Source: Deferribacteraceae bacterium (lineage in GTDB: Bacteria > Chrysiogenota > Deferribacteres > Deferribacterales > JAISNW01). From it: a stretch of 36,974 nucleotides of DNA. Numbering within the stretch: the stretch's first letter is position 1; every line of letters begins with the position of its first letter. The notes beneath the pieces were generated by a model. It saw nothing but the letters and a program-made list of their open reading frames with translations. It did not search any database and was not told the DNA's origin. Positions 35,849-36,974 of the stretch are shown here, piece by piece. A program made the position numbers and the translations under genes. The stretch spans positions 1-36,974 of the forward strand of contig JAIRQX010000095.1 of NCBI GenBank assembly GCA_031256375.1. The letters are read 5' to 3'.

Positions 35849-36451
35849 GTGAAAAGGATTGTTTTGGTAATTTTATTTATCTTGCTCTTTTTCGTATCGG
35901 TATGCCAAGCGGAAGGGATGCGTCTATGGTTGGAATTAGGGTATTTCATGCCGTCCGCTGAAAGCGTTAATTATAATGAGTACGATTATAATATGCTTTC
36001 AGGCGCTGATATAGGGGGAAAATTAGCGTATTATTTCAACAATTACTTCGGTTTTAACTTTGGAATCAGACAATATGGTTCAGGGAAAAATGGTGACAGT
36101 ACGAGCAGTTGGTCGGACAACAATGATGATCAGATGGAATATTCCGTCATCACTTACGCGGCGGGACTGTCTTTACGCTACCCTCTAGATCCGATTGAAT
36201 GTTTTATAGATGGTGGGTTAACCTATAACAATAATAAAATTATATTATACGGCAGAAACTCCGACAATGAATTGAAAGGCTCCGCATCCGGTTATTTTGT
36301 GGATACCGGTATAAGGATTGCTCAGGATAAAGGTTGGCTTATGGGTTTTACCGTAAGATATGCCAGCAACGATCAGAAATATAAAAACCATAGCGATTTA
36401 AAGCTAGGCGGGTTTACTATTCTATATGATGTTGGGTTTGCATATAAATAA
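35849..36451 (+). CDS. Small outer-membrane beta-barrel protein
   Basis: A 200-residue protein starting at GTG with GAGG upstream. A signal peptide (MKRIVLVILFILLFFVSVCQA) precedes about eight strands (LWLELGYFMPSAES, GGKLAYYFNNYFGFNFGIRQYG, TYAAGLSLRYP, GFTVRYASNDQKY), resembling OmpA/OmpW-type eight-stranded barrels (OMP_b-brl). It ends VGFAYK rather than in an aromatic residue. It is the last gene of the lipoprotein operon. Confidence 0.75.
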   Translation: MKRIVLVILFILLFFVSVCQAEGMRLWLELGYFMPSAESVNYNEYDYNMLSGADIGGKLAYYFNNYFGFNFGIRQYGSGKNGDSTSSWSDNNDDQMEYSVITYAAGLSLRYPLDPIECFIDGGLTYNNNKIILYGRNSDNELKGSASGYFVDTGIRIAQDKGWLMGFTVRYASNDQKYKNHSDLKLGGFTILYDVGFAYK

Positions 36452-36453
36452 AT

Positions 36454-36574
36454 ACAGTTTGCGGGGAACGCAGGAACGTTGCAATCCATTGGGAGTTTTT
36501 ACCTGCATGGATTGCCGCGCTTCATAAAACCATTCCGCTCGCAAAGACGGTCAATGTAATGTGGAAATTCTATA
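36454..36574 (-). repeat. MITE-like repeat, second copy, inverted and eroded
   Basis: On the minus strand this matches the element at 17628-17764: CCGTCTTTGCGAGCGGAATG, then TTTTATGAAGCGCGGCAATC, GGATTG and CTGCGTTCC.CGCAAA in the same order. The left terminus is changed (TATAGAATTTCCA) and the right terminal repeat is missing beyond 36454, so this copy is truncated. It begins 3 bases after the stop of the barrel gene. Confidence 0.8.
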
Positions 36575-36639
36575 AGCGCAAAATTTTTTTATATTTTTAT
36601 TATTTTTCTCTTGCTTTTTATAAAACAGTAGATTATATT

Positions 36640-36974
36640 TCTCGTCTGCGTGATATACGCTATTGATGGAAACAACCTTTTAACAGTCTGCTTAGACTGT
36701 TACGGGAGTTTACAAGGCTCCGGTAAGCGAGTTTCCGACAAGACATTATAATATGCAAAATAGAACGATTGTATGGGGGGGAACGGTTCTCCCGATAAAT
36801 CGGCGGGTGGACAGTGTTTGCCCCTGCATAGTACGACCCGCGCATAAGCGCGGGGACGATGTACAAGGCGCCCGCAGGATGCGGGCAAGATAGCCGCCCG
36901 ACAAGCAAAGCGCCGGAGGGACGAAGCGGCGTACCGCAAGGCGGATTTACTCCGCCGAGGATAAAGCCGCGTGA
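36640..36974. other. GC-rich chain of hairpins, no gene recognised, cut by the window end
   Basis: After an AT-rich stretch (36575-36640), GC content rises well above the window average. Stems with exact arms occur at 36681-36702 (9 bp), 36792-36803 (CCGAT/ATCGG), 36837-36854 (CCCGCGC/GCGCGGG), 36868-36884 (GCCCGCA/TGCGGGC) and 36940-36956 (GGCGGA/TCCGCC). The reading frames across it look like artefacts. It could be a palindromic repeat cluster or the start of a structured RNA; the remainder lies outside the window. Confidence 0.45.

Noticed and set aside
36660-36939. Overlapping minus-strand frames in the GC-rich tail as genes
   Set aside because: They encode Arg/Pro/Cys-rich sequences typical of hairpin-rich noncoding DNA, in two frames at once, with no ribosome binding site.
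36640-36974. Group II intron or retron RNA
   Set aside because: No domain V-type hairpin, no GUGYG start and no reverse transcriptase gene are visible in the window.

Overview
The window reads as chromosomal DNA of a Gram-negative, probably anaerobic bacterium. The Gram-negative call rests on an MsbA-type ABC exporter, lipoproteins with lipoboxes and several signal-peptide beta-barrel proteins. The anaerobic call rests on two rubrerythrin systems, a clostridial-type 2[4Fe-4S] ferredoxin and an E. coli-type IlvD. Base composition is moderate, about 40-45% GC by eye, with good sigma70-type promoters and AGGAG ribosome binding sites. I cannot fix the phylum from sequence alone; a Deferribacterota-like or deltaproteobacterial-grade lineage is a guess.

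Layout. 1-1162: two dead insertion-sequence transposases, an internally deleted IS110 family copy and an ISAs1 family copy broken by deletions. 1271-2150: a small ferredoxin (too short for most gene finders), a rubrerythrin on the minus strand, and a 43-bp palindrome in the divergent promoter region. 2186-5466: a CYTH-like/CHAD protein overlapping a long protein that resembles PEP synthase but has lost the phospho-histidine; this coupled pair is the most unusual locus here. 5533-8495 (minus strand): an LPP20-like lipoprotein, an exported protein, rsfS, nadD and an HU protein. 8662-13590: the branched-chain amino acid operon ilvD-ilvB-ilvN-ilvC, followed by an orphan soluble histidine kinase, rho, a small outer-membrane-like protein, hisA and cinA.

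19031-26473 (minus strand): hisD, then msbA-argD-argF-argG (msbA/argD and argD/argF overlap by 4 bp), then an M23 peptidase with its own promoter. 26569-28323: a DHH phosphoesterase and a TauE/SafE permease. 28386-29555 (minus strand): a single frame joining a flavin reductase-rubredoxin (Hrb-like) to a reverse rubrerythrin, with a ribosome binding site and start codon preserved inside the frame at the joint. 29849-30607: an AT-rich MORN-type repeat protein. 30665-32641: ligA. 32765-33097: an XRE regulator. 33217-36451: an operon of one large lipoprotein and two beta-barrel proteins.

A MITE-like repeat of about 137 bp occurs at 17628-17764 and, degraded and inverted, at 36454-36574. Matches to its terminal 11-12 bases also stand alone near 5462 and 28340. 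At two of these sites the repeat end supplies the stop codon of the upstream gene. The last 330 bases are GC-rich and hold a chain of hairpins with no recognisable gene; the window cuts it off. I saw no tRNA, rRNA or CRISPR array.
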